Source: Brotaphodocola catenula
GTDB lineage: Bacteria > Bacillota > Clostridia > Lachnospirales > Lachnospiraceae
Direction of reading: 5' to 3'
Assembly: GCA_020686985.1 (NCBI GenBank)
Contig: JAJEPU010000003.1
Span: forward strand, 82,284 to 146,283
DNA: 64,000 nt
Below are positions 49,447 to 58,420 of this stretch, piece after piece; position 1 is the stretch's first letter; each line of letters starts with the position of its first letter. A program made the translations under genes and the position numbers. The notes under the pieces were generated by a model. It saw only the letters and a list, made by a program, of their open reading frames with translations, did not search any database and was not told the DNA's origin.

Positions 49447-49870
49447 TTATGCCAGCGGTTTTCCGCTGAATACCGGGAAAATGTTGAAATCACCGTAATC
49501 TGCGATATGCTCCATGTGCATTAGAGTCTCCATATCTGCGTCGGAGATCACGAAATCGACGTTGGCATTGTCTGCCATGTGATCCGGGTTTGCAGTCTTT
49601 GGAAGTGCCACGGTGCCAAGCTGGATGACGTAGCGGATGCAGAGCTGAGCAGGAGTGACATGGTACTTTTTGGCCATTTCTGTGATTGCCGGGTTCTTGA
49701 GCGCCTCGCCGTGAGCGATCGGAGAGTATGCTTCCACTAAAATGTTCTGGGACTTGCAATAATCAACGAGCGCAAGATCGGTGTTGCTGATATGAAGCAG
49801 AATCTGGTTTACCATCGGCTTTGCATGACAATCAGAGAGCAGGTTTTCCAGATCATCATTATAAAAAAGT
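49447..49870 (-). pseudogene. Truncated aldo/keto reductase (C-terminal remnant)
   Basis: About 140 residues of the C-terminal half of an aldo/keto reductase remain. FYNDDLENLL starts the recognisable part, followed by VNQILLHISNTDLALVDYCK, ILVEAYSPIAHG, AQLCIRYVIQLGTVALPKT (the NADP-binding region) and NPDHMADN. The catalytic Asp-Tyr-Lys half of the barrel is missing: a stop codon at 49881-49879 lies just before the remnant, and no matching N-terminus is found in the 190 bases between it and its promoter. An intact gene would be about 800-850 bases. The remnant faces a MerR-type promoter next to the MerR regulator gene, so it was probably that regulator's target. Confidence 0.8.
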
Positions 49871-50021
49871 TTTTGGTGTCATTTTTGGAAAATGCCCTGC
49901 GCGGTCATGTGATTATGTATGCTGTCTTAGTGTTGCATTCATTGTCCTTGCGCTGTGTTTAGACGAAGCGCGGAAATGTTCATTCGTTTAGTGTTAGAAA
50001 CTTGTAGCAACCTTTAGAAAC

Positions 50022-50050
50022 TTGACATGGAAGGCATTTCACGATATGCT
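50022..50050 (+). promoter_or_regulatory. Possible promoter of the MerR-type regulator
   Basis: TTGACA (50022-50027), a 17-base spacer and TATGCT (50045-50050) point toward the regulator gene, giving a leader of about 230 bases that reads across the operator dyad. Confidence 0.45.
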
Positions 50051-50069
50051 TGCATTAAACCTTAACTAC

Positions 50070-50100
50070 AATGTACAACTTGAAGTACACTTTAAGTCAA
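50070..50100 (-). promoter_or_regulatory. MerR-type promoter/operator facing the reductase remnant
   Basis: On the minus strand, -35 TTGACT (50100-50095) and -10 TACATT (50075-50070) are separated by 19 bases, the over-long spacing of MerR-activated promoters. The spacer holds the dyad CTTGAAGT/ACTTTAAG (50079-50096) centred between the hexamers. This resembles operators of the AdhR/NmlR aldehyde-responsive group. Confidence 0.75.
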
Positions 50101-50284
50101 GAGTTTTCTGCGATTTTTGACGGAGAATTTTTCGCAATAAGAGCAATAGGAGTAAGAAGAGCAAGAAAGTAGGAGATACAAGAGTCTAAGAGTAAGCAAA
50201 TTAGAGAATAAGCAAATCAGAAAATGAGAAAAAATGAGAAAATAGGAACGATTCAGATTGAAAAAATGTTGGAGGGATTGGGAT

Positions 50285-50740
50285 ATGATTTACACAGTGG
50301 GAGAAACAGCGAAATTGCTGGGAGTGACGGCTTCGACTCTGAGATACTATGATAAAGAAGGACTGCTGCCATTTGTGGAACGCTCGGTTGGGGGAATTCG
50401 GATGTTCAAAGAGTCTGATTTTGAGTGGCTTCAAGTCATTGGTTGTATGAAGAAGGCAGGAATGTCGATCAAGGATATTCGTCAGTATATCGAGATGGTT
50501 TTGCAGGGGGATGACACGATTGAAATGCGCCTTGAGATGTTTCGTCATCAGCGGGAGGAGCTTAGAGCACAGATGGAGGAGCTTGAGCACACGATGGAGA
50601 TGGTGGAGTATAAATGCTGGTATTATGAGACAGCAAAGAAGGCAGGAACGATAGATGTTCCGCGAGATATGAAAGTAAATGAAGTTCCAGAGCGTTTTCG
50701 CAAGATCCTTCGTGAACTTCGAAAAGTTCCGGAAGCATGA
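50285..50740 (+). CDS. MerR family regulator (AdhR/NmlR-like)
   Basis: This is a 151-residue activator. The start ATG follows GGAGGGATTGGGAT. The winged helix-turn-helix is YTVGETAKLLGVTASTLRYY and the second part is GLLPFVERSVGGIRMFKES. A long dimerisation helix follows (residues about 75-115, HQREELRAQMEELEHTMEMV), then a short tail with a single cysteine region (YKCWYYE) at about residue 117. Members of this group sense reactive aldehydes or electrophiles, sometimes through cysteine, and activate neighbouring oxidoreductase genes. Its divergent neighbour is now only a reductase fragment, so its working targets, if any, lie elsewhere. Confidence 0.85.
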   Translation: MIYTVGETAKLLGVTASTLRYYDKEGLLPFVERSVGGIRMFKESDFEWLQVIGCMKKAGMSIKDIRQYIEMVLQGDDTIEMRLEMFRHQREELRAQMEELEHTMEMVEYKCWYYETAKKAGTIDVPRDMKVNEVPERFRKILRELRKVPEA

Positions 50741-50845
50741 ATGATCATGTCTGAAGTTTCCATTTCTGATGCTATTCAGGCATGATAACTTGGAGTGGGT
50801 GATTCTGATGGGAAGATGTAAGCAGAGCGGACCGGAATCATGCGC

Positions 50846-50872
50846 CAAGTCGATGTTTGTTGCGTCGACTTG
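50846..50872. repeat. Extragenic hairpin repeat, copy B
   Basis: CAAGTC (50846-50851) and GACTTG (50867-50872) enclose a 15-base loop. The flanks AATCATGCGC and AATTTGAATT resemble copies A and D. The loop is less conserved than in A, C and D. Confidence 0.5.
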
Positions 50873-50920
50873 AATTTGAATTAGGTGTGGCGTGGAACTC
50901 TGTGATTATGATTGAAAAAA

Positions 50921-50948
50921 ACTCCGATGTGAAATATCACACCGGAGT
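50921..50948 (-). terminator. Terminator of tRNA-Glu
   Basis: On the minus strand ACTCCGGTGTGA pairs with TCACATCGGAGT with one mismatch, and a T-run follows. The plus strand also has T after the hairpin, so it may work in both directions. Confidence 0.75.
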
Positions 50949-50960
50949 TTTTGTTTTGTA

Positions 50961-51032
50961 TGACCTCATCGGGAATCGAACCCGAGTTTACGCCGTGAGA
51001 GGGCGTCGTCTTAACCGCTTGACCATGAGGCC
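50961..51032 (-). tRNA. tRNA-Glu (anticodon CTC)
   Basis: Read on the minus strand: acceptor GGCCTCA/TGAGGTC, D-arm region TGGTCAAGCGGTTAAGAC, anticodon stem ACGCC/GGCGT with loop CTCTCAC (anticodon CTC), T arm with TTCGATT, discriminator A. CCA is not encoded. Confidence 0.93.
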
Positions 51033-51746
51033 ATGATCGATATTATGTTGTATCGCTTGACTAATCTCTGTGAGTGACTCGTCATTAGCGAACTCCTATA
51101 TTCTATCGTGTTTGTTACAAAAAAGCAAGCAGAAATTTCACTTTTTTTTCAAAACAGCATAATAGCCAATGAGGCAACGAAAATAATGAATTTTATGCAT
51201 AATATATACAAGAAAATGAAGGAAAATGAGATAAATGAGATTGGAGTGTTGCAAATTTCTCAGGAGGGAAATGAATTCCATTCCTGGTAATATGATCGAT
51301 CTGTTGATATACTTTGCAACTATCAGTGATGAGTAGTTTTATTTATTGGCTATTGATTGTTATTGGTTTATTATTGGTGCACACGGTTTTCCTTGCATCC
51401 GGTCGTTACATAGTGCTCGTAGTAGAATTTGAGGTTATTCCCGTAGGCATTTTTGAGATCTTCGTTATTTTCTTTATAAACGAGAGAATAACGCCTAATT
51501 TTTTGATGTGGTTGCATTTTTTCATGATGATGATACATACCTCCCTGTGTAAACTGGGGTTTGTATATCTACCCTTATAAAGAAGATACGTTTTTTATTG
51601 CAAAATACAACGAAAAATGTCAAAAAAATAAAAAATGAATGCGAATACATGGTGAATTGCGTTTGCGTGTCTATTTGAATATAAATAACATTACAGAGAA
51701 AAAGAAAATAAAGAAAATAGAATAAAGAAAATAGGGGGAAAGTGCG
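51033..51746. other. AT-rich spacer between tRNA-Glu and the peptidase gene
   Basis: This roughly 700-base stretch is poorer in G+C than its surroundings. It holds two short open frames (51108-51290 and 51314-51580, the latter hydrophobic with a TTG start) that have no convincing ribosome binding site or recognisable family. I see no RNA gene in it. It may be the decayed edge of an inserted segment. Confidence 0.4.
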
Positions 51747-52517
51747 ATGAGAGATATCACTCTATGTCATCCACGCCTTCAGAAATTGGCAGTTCAGATG
51801 GTGGAATCGGCGAAGAGACAGAACCTTAAAATTAAAATTGGAGAGACATTTCGGACTGTGGCGGAGCAGGATGCTCTGTATGCACAGGGGCGTACAAAGC
51901 CGGGGAAGATTGTGACAAACGCACCGGGAAAGAATTACAGCTCTTACCATCAATGGGGAACTGCATTTGACGTTTATCGCGATGACGGTCATGGGGCGTA
52001 TAATGAGAGCGGGAAATTTTTTGAGCGCGTTGGGGCGATTGGAGTCTCGTTAGGCTTGGAATGGGGCGGAAATTGGAAGACAATCGTGGATAAACCGCAT
52101 TTTCAGTTGCCGGACTGGGGGAGCAGTACGAGTGGGATCAAGAATGTGTATCGGAATCCGGAAGAATTTATGAAGACCTGGTATTTAGAGCATGTTCCGG
52201 TGGGGTGGAAAAAAGAGGATGGAGGATGGCGCTTTTATTACCGGGATGGAAGAGGGCGATATGTCCGTAATGACTGGTACTGTGACAATGGAGTGTGGTA
52301 TTGGTTTGATGGAGCGGGATATATGGTGACGGACACCTGGTATCGCTATAAAGATCACTGGTATTATCTGGGAGAAGACGGGAGCATGCGGACGGGACAG
52401 ATCACTGTGGATGGAAAATGGTATTGCCTGGACCTAGAGGGGCGCATGATGACAGAGCCGGTTGTTCTCACACCTGATCAGAATGGAGCACTTTGGATGC
52501 CTGGGATTGCAAAATGA
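51747..52517 (+). CDS. CwlK-like L-Ala-D-Glu peptidase with wall-binding repeats
   Basis: This is a 256-residue M15-family endolysin-like peptidase. ITLCHPRLQKLAVQMVESAK and GETFRTVAEQDALYAQGRTK open the domain. Zinc ligands are His68 and Asp75 in HQWGTAFD and His118 in DKPHFQL, as in the Ply500/CwlK L-alanyl-D-glutamate peptidases. Residues from about 150 form choline-binding-type repeats (GGWRFYYRDGRGRYV, GVWYWFDGAGYMV, HWYYLGEDGSMRTG). There is no signal peptide, so export would need a holin or lysis, which suggests phage or defective-prophage origin. It lies between tRNA-Glu and tRNA-Pro. AGGGGGAAAGTGCG precedes the ATG. Confidence 0.85.
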   Translation: MRDITLCHPRLQKLAVQMVESAKRQNLKIKIGETFRTVAEQDALYAQGRTKPGKIVTNAPGKNYSSYHQWGTAFDVYRDDGHGAYNESGKFFERVGAIGVSLGLEWGGNWKTIVDKPHFQLPDWGSSTSGIKNVYRNPEEFMKTWYLEHVPVGWKKEDGGWRFYYRDGRGRYVRNDWYCDNGVWYWFDGAGYMVTDTWYRYKDHWYYLGEDGSMRTGQITVDGKWYCLDLEGRMMTEPVVLTPDQNGALWMPGIAK

Positions 52518-52589
52518 AAAATAAAAATGATATGAAAATAAAACCAACGAGGCTTAGATCTGGATACGGAAAGATTAATAAAAGAAAAG

Positions 52590-52663
52590 TCGGGGCAACA
52601 AGATTTGAACTTGCGACCTCTCGGCCCCCAGCCGAGCGCGCTACCAAGCTACGCCATACCCCG
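52590..52663 (-). tRNA. tRNA-Pro (anticodon GGG)
   Basis: On the minus strand: acceptor CGGGGTA/TGCCCCG, D-arm region GCGTAGCTTGGTAGCGC, anticodon stem CTCGG/CCGAG with loop CTGGGGG (anticodon GGG), T arm GCAAG/CTTGT with TTCAAAT, discriminator A. TATACT about 20 bases upstream, preceded by TGA, is a likely extended -10. Confidence 0.93.
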
Positions 52664-52959
52664 ACGTTTTAACAACATTAGTAGTATATCATGAAAAGAA
52701 AAATTTGAAAAGTGTTTTTTGAGAAAAGGTTTTTTGAGACAAGTTGCTCAATGCCTTTTCTTTTTCTTATTTTGTTTGTCTTTTCTGAAAATGCCAGTCC
52801 ATCCGCTTGCGGAATGATTGCTAATTTGCTATGATAAAAGACGTGTGTAAGGCAGAAAAAGAATTCTGAGAAAAAAGAATTCTGATTGGACATTTTTACG
52901 CGTAGCGAAAAAATAAAATAACGATATTTATTGAGTAAGTAAAGGATGCGAAAAAACAA

Positions 52960-53769
52960 ATGAAGGAGACTATGAAGGACAAAAAAAATGGAATTGTCAG
53001 CTTTGACATGGATATGACGCTTCTGGATCATGCAGATTACAAGATTCCGGAAAGTGCCAAGAAAGCCGTGGAGCTTTTACGTGAGCATTATTATATTGTG
53101 GTTGCGACTGGACGAGATCTGGACAGTCCTTTCAGCGCAGGGCTGAAAGAAATGGTAGAGCCGGATGCAGTGATTCATCTGAATGGAACAAAGATTACAG
53201 TCGGAGATAAGCAGATTTATGAGCACCTGATGGATCATGCTCTGGTGGAGCGGATGTTGCGTTTTGCAGAGGGAAAAGAGTTCTCGATCGGAATGAGCAG
53301 TGGAACGGAGGACTATTATGTCAATCCGAAGTTTGTGGAGCATCATGATATCAAGAGATGGGGTGTGACAGAGAGAAATTTCCAGGACCCGTGGAAACTT
53401 CTTGAGCTTCCGGTCAGAACTCTGACGTACATCGGTGCAGAACCGGGCTGTCATGAAGTGGAAGAGGCATTTCCGGAGGTGAAACTGCCGATGTTCTCAA
53501 GTCGTGAGGGTGCGGACATCGTGGAGAAGCAGTCCTCAAAAGCGGAAGGTCTTAAGCGTCTTTGTGCGTATTATGACATTCCGATTGAAAATACGGTGGC
53601 ATTTGGAGACAGCATGAACGATTATGAGATTATCCAGACGGCAGGAATCGGTGTGGCAATGGGAAATGCGATTGAGATCCTGAAACAAAACGCAGATTAT
53701 GTGACGGATGAGATCGGAAAAGATGGAGTCTGGAATGCCTGTGTGAAATTGAATCTGATTCAGCCGTAG
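52960..53769 (+). CDS. Cof-type HAD phosphatase
   Basis: This is a 269-residue HAD superfamily member of the Cof (type IIB cap) group. FDMDMTLLDHADYKIPESAK is motif I, VVATGRDLDSPF motif II, and VAFGDSMNDYEIIQTAGIGV the acidic motif IV, with a lysine in KAEGLKRLCAYY before it. Such enzymes dephosphorylate sugar phosphates, pyridoxal phosphate or flavin intermediates; the substrate is not evident. ATG 52960 or 52972 could start it, since AAGGAG lies between them. The M24 peptidase gene follows after about 70 bases, perhaps in the same transcript. Confidence 0.85.
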   Translation: MKETMKDKKNGIVSFDMDMTLLDHADYKIPESAKKAVELLREHYYIVVATGRDLDSPFSAGLKEMVEPDAVIHLNGTKITVGDKQIYEHLMDHALVERMLRFAEGKEFSIGMSSGTEDYYVNPKFVEHHDIKRWGVTERNFQDPWKLLELPVRTLTYIGAEPGCHEVEEAFPEVKLPMFSSREGADIVEKQSSKAEGLKRLCAYYDIPIENTVAFGDSMNDYEIIQTAGIGVAMGNAIEILKQNADYVTDEIGKDGVWNACVKLNLIQP

Positions 53770-53837
53770 AGCTGAAAAAATATGGTGTTTGATTGGTGTT
53801 TGACAGAACAGAAGGAAAGAAGGCTAAGAAGAATATA

Positions 53838-55643
53838 ATGGAAACGGTAACAGAGAGAATTCAGAGACTTCGGGAGAAGATGGCGGAACATCAGATGGAT
53901 GCCTATCTCGTTCCGACATCGGATTTCCATGAATCTGAGTATGTGGGAGAGTATTTTGCGTGCAGAAAATATATCACCGGGTTTACCGGTTCGGCTGGAC
54001 AGGCAGTCATTACAAAGGACTGGGCCGGACTCTGGACAGATGGAAGATATTTTGTTCAGGCATCCGCAGAGCTTGCAGGATCTGGAGTAGAACTCATGAA
54101 GATGGGCGAGCCGGGAGTTCCGACTGTGGAAACGTATCTGCAACAGCATTTGCCAGAGGGCGGAGTGCTCGGATTTGACGGTCGTGTGATCAACAGCATG
54201 ATGGGCGAGCGACTCAGAGATCTGCTCGGAGCAAATCGGGTGAGCGTCGAGAGTGGATATGATCTTGTCGGAGAGATCTGGGAAGATCGCCCGGAGCTTT
54301 CCTCAGAGCCGGTCTGGGTGCTTGATGAGAAATATGCGGGCAAGTCGGCAAATGAGAAGATTGCTGATCTTCGTGCACAGATGGAGCGGGCAGGAGCAGA
54401 TACCCATATCCTGACAACGTTGGATGATATTGCGTGGCTTTTAAATATTCGTGGAAATGACATTCCATGCAATCCGGTAGCGCTGTCTTATCTGGCAGTG
54501 ACAAAGACGGATCTGATTTTGTTTATTGATGCAAAGGCAGTGTCGGATGAAGTAGGGGAGTATTTGAGTGCTCAGGGTGTTAAGACTCAGCCGTATGATG
54601 CAATTTATGAGTATGTTCACAAGATTCACCATGCGCGCGTTCTGTTAGAGAAGGCAAAGGTAAACGATGCGATTTTGAATGGTCTCGATGAGACGAACAA
54701 GGTGATTGACCAGATGAATCCGACTGTGATGGCAAAGGCAGTCAAGAATTCGACTGAGATCGAAAATATGAAAAAGGCACACATTCTTGACGGTGTGGCA
54801 ATGACGAAGTTCATCTACTGGCTCAAGAAAAATGTGGGAAAGATTCCGATGACGGAGTGCAGTGTTTCCGATTATCTCGAAGAACTGCGAAAAGAGCAGG
54901 GGGCACTGGATCTGAGCTTTACGACGATTTCCGCGTATGGGGCAAATGCCGCAATGTGCCATTACCATGCACTCCCTGAGACCTGTGTCAACCTGCATCC
55001 GGAGGGTCTGTACCTTGTTGATTCGGGCGGTCAGTATTTAGAGGGAACGACTGACATCACGAGAACCGTTGCACTTGGACCGGTGACGGAGGAGGCAAAA
55101 AAGCATTATACGCTTGTGCTGATCAGTATGCTTCGCCTTGCTCACACGACGTTTATTCAGGGGGCAAGCGGAATGACGATCGACTATGTGGCGCGGGAGC
55201 CGTTCTGGAAAGAGGGGCTTGACTTTAATCATGGAACGGGACATGGAGTTGGTTATCTGCTGAATGTGCATGAGAGACCGGTTGGAATTCGCTCGAGAGT
55301 GGCAGCGGGACGCCGTCCGGAAGTTGTTCCGTTTATGCCGGGAATGGTATGCTCCGATGAGCCGGGACTTTATATTGAGGGCAAACACGGGATCCGCACA
55401 GAGAATCTGATGTATTGCCTGAAAAAGAAAAAGACAGATTTTGGTCAATTCTTGGGATTTGAGTATCTGACCTGGGTTCCGATTGATCTTGAGCCGGTGG
55501 AAGTTTCGATGATGACGGATGAGGATCTTGGATTTTTGAATGAGTATCACCAGACAGTGTATGAGAAGATTTCTCCGTATCTGAGTGGAGACGAGTTAGA
55601 GTGGCTGCACCAGGTGACAAGACCGTTGGAGAAGAATGCATAA
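53838..55643 (+). CDS. Xaa-Pro aminopeptidase (M24B)
   Basis: This 601-residue peptidase removes N-terminal residues ahead of proline. Two creatinase-like N-terminal domains (YLVPTSDFHESEYVGEYFAC; ILTTLDDIAWLLNIRGNDIP) precede the pita-bread catalytic domain. Metal ligands are the aspartates in VDSGGQYLEGTTDITRTVAL, His in NHGTGHGVGYLLNVHE, and glutamates in CSDEPGLYIEGKHGIRTENL. The long form with a C-terminal extension resembles eukaryotic-type APP1 enzymes common in Clostridia. ATG 53838 is preferred; the earlier in-frame codon lacks a ribosome binding site. Its neighbour encodes a prolyl-tRNA deacylase homologue, so proline handling may be a common theme. Confidence 0.92.
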   Translation: METVTERIQRLREKMAEHQMDAYLVPTSDFHESEYVGEYFACRKYITGFTGSAGQAVITKDWAGLWTDGRYFVQASAELAGSGVELMKMGEPGVPTVETYLQQHLPEGGVLGFDGRVINSMMGERLRDLLGANRVSVESGYDLVGEIWEDRPELSSEPVWVLDEKYAGKSANEKIADLRAQMERAGADTHILTTLDDIAWLLNIRGNDIPCNPVALSYLAVTKTDLILFIDAKAVSDEVGEYLSAQGVKTQPYDAIYEYVHKIHHARVLLEKAKVNDAILNGLDETNKVIDQMNPTVMAKAVKNSTEIENMKKAHILDGVAMTKFIYWLKKNVGKIPMTECSVSDYLEELRKEQGALDLSFTTISAYGANAAMCHYHALPETCVNLHPEGLYLVDSGGQYLEGTTDITRTVALGPVTEEAKKHYTLVLISMLRLAHTTFIQGASGMTIDYVAREPFWKEGLDFNHGTGHGVGYLLNVHERPVGIRSRVAAGRRPEVVPFMPGMVCSDEPGLYIEGKHGIRTENLMYCLKKKKTDFGQFLGFEYLTWVPIDLEPVEVSMMTDEDLGFLNEYHQTVYEKISPYLSGDELEWLHQVTRPLEKNA

Positions 55644-55732
55644 GCATCGATAGCGCATCTCCTGTCAACCGACACGATCAGACGGGGGATGCGTGAAAAG
55701 GTTGTCGTTGTATTTGTATTATAGGATTATAT

Positions 55733-56362
55733 TTACTCTTCCCACGGAAGTTCCACGATAATGGGTTCATGGTGGACAGCAGGAAGAAAATGATCCAAAA
55801 TATCGCGTGTGCTGATTTTCAGGCTTGAGGTGTTGATGCATGGATGACAGCCGATAAATGCATGGTGATCGATGACATCGCGATCAATCAGGAGCTGTAC
55901 GCGATTTTCCGGGTCATTCATCAGTCCAAGCACGCTCACAGAACCGGGAGTCAGATCGAGAAGTCGTTCCATATCGTCCGGTTTGCCAAAAGAGAGGCGG
56001 GCACTGCCGATTTGTTTGGAGAGTTTGGAGGTCTTGAACTTCTTTTCGCCGGGCATCATTAACAGGTAAAATGCAGTTTTCTGTGCATTGCACAGAAAGA
56101 GATTTTTGCAAATGTCAATATCGAGAAGATTGTCTACATCATGACAGGCTTCGATTGTCGGCATGGCACTGTGATCCACACGGATATAGGGAATATGGAG
56201 CTCGTCAAGAAGGTCATAAGTGCGGATCTCTTTTGTAAGACGTAAACTTTCATCTTCAGGGCGACCGTGATAACAGGTCGGATCAATGAAATAGGATGGA
56301 TCAGAGGAAAAAGCGGAGTTTGGTATAGTTGGTGTATGGGAAATATTGAAATTTTGATTCAT
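55733..56362 (-). CDS. ProX/PrdX-type prolyl-tRNA deacylase (YbaK domain)
   Basis: This 209-residue stand-alone editing enzyme hydrolyses mischarged alanyl-tRNA-Pro or related species. The YbaK core includes IPYIRVDHSAMPTIEACHDV, CKNLFLCNAQKTAFYLLMMP, SFGKPDDMERLLDLTPGSVS and DHHAFIGCHPCINTSSLKIS. About 40 extra residues precede the core. ATG 56362 is chosen because AAAGGAG lies at ideal spacing; the ATG 15 bases upstream would sit inside that signal. It is transcribed toward the M24 gene. Confidence 0.88.
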   Translation of the reverse strand: MNQNFNISHTPTIPNSAFSSDPSYFIDPTCYHGRPEDESLRLTKEIRTYDLLDELHIPYIRVDHSAMPTIEACHDVDNLLDIDICKNLFLCNAQKTAFYLLMMPGEKKFKTSKLSKQIGSARLSFGKPDDMERLLDLTPGSVSVLGLMNDPENRVQLLIDRDVIDHHAFIGCHPCINTSSLKISTRDILDHFLPAVHHEPIIVELPWEE

Positions 56363-56530
56363 AAAAGCTCCTTTCATAAAGAAATGTAATTTTTGTAATA
56401 GAATTTATGTGGCGTTTTACTCACAGAGTAATTATACGGGAGAAGCGTCAAAATTCAAGTATTTTAGTATTTTCTGCGCTGTTTTTGTTTGGGTGGCAAG
56501 ATAGAGAATAGAAAGAAGATAGAATTATTC

Positions 56531-58321
56531 ATGAGAGAGACAGAGAAAAATAAGAAAAAGCGCATGGATACGGATGCGAGATCTTCCAAACCAGTGCGTG
56601 ATGGAAAATCATTTGGTGATAAATCGGAACGAAGGGTATTGAAGGAATCAAAATCATTAAAAGCGTCAAAACTATTAAAGGCATCAAAAGAATTAAAAGA
56701 ATCAAAGGAATCAAAGGGATCAAGGGGATCAAAAGAATCAGAGCGTTATCAGGGTTATCAATCTGATAAGCCTTCAAAAATCTTAAAAGAGATTGGTAGA
56801 GATAAAGCGAAGGATAAAGAAAAGGATAGAGAAAAGAATAAAGAGAAGAACACAAAAAAATTAAAGAAAAAGAGTCTCTGTCCGGTTTCTGCGCGCTGTG
56901 GCGGTTGTCAATATCTGGATATGCCGTATGAGGAACAGCTGAAATTAAAGCAGGCACAGATGCAAAAACTTTTAGGAAAATTCTGTGGCGTGCATCCGAT
57001 TCATGGGATGGAAAATCCGTTCCACTATCGTAACAAAGTTCATGCAGTATTCGGTCACCGCAAAGGCGAGCCGGTATCCGGTGTTTATGAGGAGGGCACA
57101 CACAATCTTGTTCCGGTGGAGAGTTGTCTGATTGAGGACCAGAAGGCAGATGAGATCATTGGGACGATTCGCGGAATGCTCAAGTCATTCAAAATCCGCA
57201 CTTATGACGAAGATACGGGCTATGGTCTTTTGCGCCATGTGTTGATCCGCCGTGGATTTACAACAGGAGAAATCCTTGTGGTTCTCGTGACGGCATCTCC
57301 AGTATTCCCATCTAAAAATAATTTTGTTAAGGCATTGAGACAGAAGCATCCGGAGATCACAACGATCGTCCAGAACATCAATGATCGAGGAACAAGCATG
57401 GTGCTTGGCGACCGTGAGCATGTGTTGTATGGAAAGGGATATATAGAAGATGAGCTTTGTGGCTTCCGTTTCCGCATCTCCCCGAAGTCCTTCTATCAGG
57501 TAAATCCGGTTCAGACAGAATATCTCTACAATAAGGCGATTGAGCTGGCTGGTCTTACCGGAAAAGAGACGGTTCTGGATGCCTACTGCGGAATCGGAAC
57601 AATCGGAATCACCGCATCCGCTCATGCTGGTCAGGTAATCGGTGTGGAGTTGAATCCAGATGCAGTGCGCGATGCTGTCCAGAACGCAAAATGCAATAAC
57701 ATCAAAAATATTCGTTTTTACTGCAATGATGCCACAAAGTTTATGACGCAGATGGCAGAAGCAGGGGATGGAGTCGATGTAGTGCTGATGGACCCGCCAA
57801 GATCTGGAAGCACAGAAGAGTTTATCCGTGCAGTTGCATCTGTAAAGGCAAAGCGAGTTGTCTATGTCTCCTGCGGACCAGATACCCTTGCACGCGATTT
57901 GGAAGTGTTTAAGAAGTATGGATATCAGGCAAAGAGCGCATGGCCAGTGGATCTCTTCCCCCAGACTTACCATGTGGAGACGGTAGTTCTTTTGTCCCAC
58001 AAAAAAGCCGACAGTTATATCCACATTGATGTGGAGTTTGGAGAGGGCGAGGGCAAGATTCCGGTAGATAGTATTGCTAAAAGAGCCGAAGCGTACAAGC
58101 CCAAAGAAAAAGTGACCTACAAAATGATTAAGGAGTACATAGAAGCGAAATACGGCTTCAAGGTACATACCGCATATATCGCAGAGGTAAAGCGAAATTT
58201 GGGATTGCCGATGTATGATGCTCCTAACGCAGTAGAGGAATTGAAACAGCCGAGGAAGCATCCGACACCAGAAAAGGTAGAAGCAATCAAAGATGCACTT
58301 CGTTATTTTGCAGTGATATAA
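56531..58321 (+). CDS. rlmD: 23S rRNA (uracil-C5)-methyltransferase RlmD/RumA
   Basis: This 596-residue enzyme methylates uracil at C5 in 23S rRNA. The first roughly 115 residues are a lysine/serine-rich low-complexity arm. Iron-sulfur cysteines follow in CPVSARCGGCQYL. The SAM site is VLDAYCGIGTIGI and the catalytic end is LMDPPRSGS and VVYVSCGPDTLARDL, where the cysteine is the nucleophile. A C-terminal extension (KVTYKMIKEYIEAKYGFKVH to RYFAVI) is frequent in Lachnospiraceae homologues. The upstream TTG start is possible but lacks a ribosome binding site. A conjugative element begins directly after the stop codon; the 3' end of rumA is a known integration site for ICEs, for example ICESde3396 in streptococci. 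Confidence 0.92.
   Translation: MRETEKNKKKRMDTDARSSKPVRDGKSFGDKSERRVLKESKSLKASKLLKASKELKESKESKGSRGSKESERYQGYQSDKPSKILKEIGRDKAKDKEKDREKNKEKNTKKLKKKSLCPVSARCGGCQYLDMPYEEQLKLKQAQMQKLLGKFCGVHPIHGMENPFHYRNKVHAVFGHRKGEPVSGVYEEGTHNLVPVESCLIEDQKADEIIGTIRGMLKSFKIRTYDEDTGYGLLRHVLIRRGFTTGEILVVLVTASPVFPSKNNFVKALRQKHPEITTIVQNINDRGTSMVLGDREHVLYGKGYIEDELCGFRFRISPKSFYQVNPVQTEYLYNKAIELAGLTGKETVLDAYCGIGTIGITASAHAGQVIGVELNPDAVRDAVQNAKCNNIKNIRFYCNDATKFMTQMAEAGDGVDVVLMDPPRSGSTEEFIRAVASVKAKRVVYVSCGPDTLARDLEVFKKYGYQAKSAWPVDLFPQTYHVETVVLLSHKKADSYIHIDVEFGEGEGKIPVDSIAKRAEAYKPKEKVTYKMIKEYIEAKYGFKVHTAYIAEVKRNLGLPMYDAPNAVEELKQPRKHPTPEKVEAIKDALRYFAVI
56642..56740 (+). repeat. Eleven 9-base tandem repeats inside rlmD
   Basis: Eleven units of the form AAAGAATCA with small changes encode K-x-S/L triplets in the N-terminal arm. 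The multiple-of-three unit keeps the frame, so copy number can vary without inactivating the gene. Confidence 0.75.
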
Positions 58322-58352
58322 AACTTTACTTACAATCGAATATTTCTTACAT

Positions 58353-58389
58353 AGCCGTTTATTCATTTATTTGAGTAAGCGGCTTTTTT
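58353..58389 (+). terminator. Terminator between rlmD and the ICE (first)
   Basis: AGCCGTTTA pairs with TAAGCGGCT over nine bases with one G-U, and TTTTTT follows. Confidence 0.8.
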
Positions 58390-58390
58390 C

Positions 58391-58420
58391 ATCCCTATTT
58401 TTCGGAATAGGGATATTTTT
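58391..58420 (+). terminator. Terminator between rlmD and the ICE (second)
   Basis: ATCCCTATT pairs perfectly with AATAGGGAT around TTTCGG, and ATTTTTTG follows. It lies right behind the first terminator. Confidence 0.8.

Noticed and set aside
51314..51580. 88-codon hydrophobic open frame
   Set aside because: TTG start, no ribosome binding site, composition explained by AT-rich DNA, no recognisable family. Kept only as part of the spacer description.
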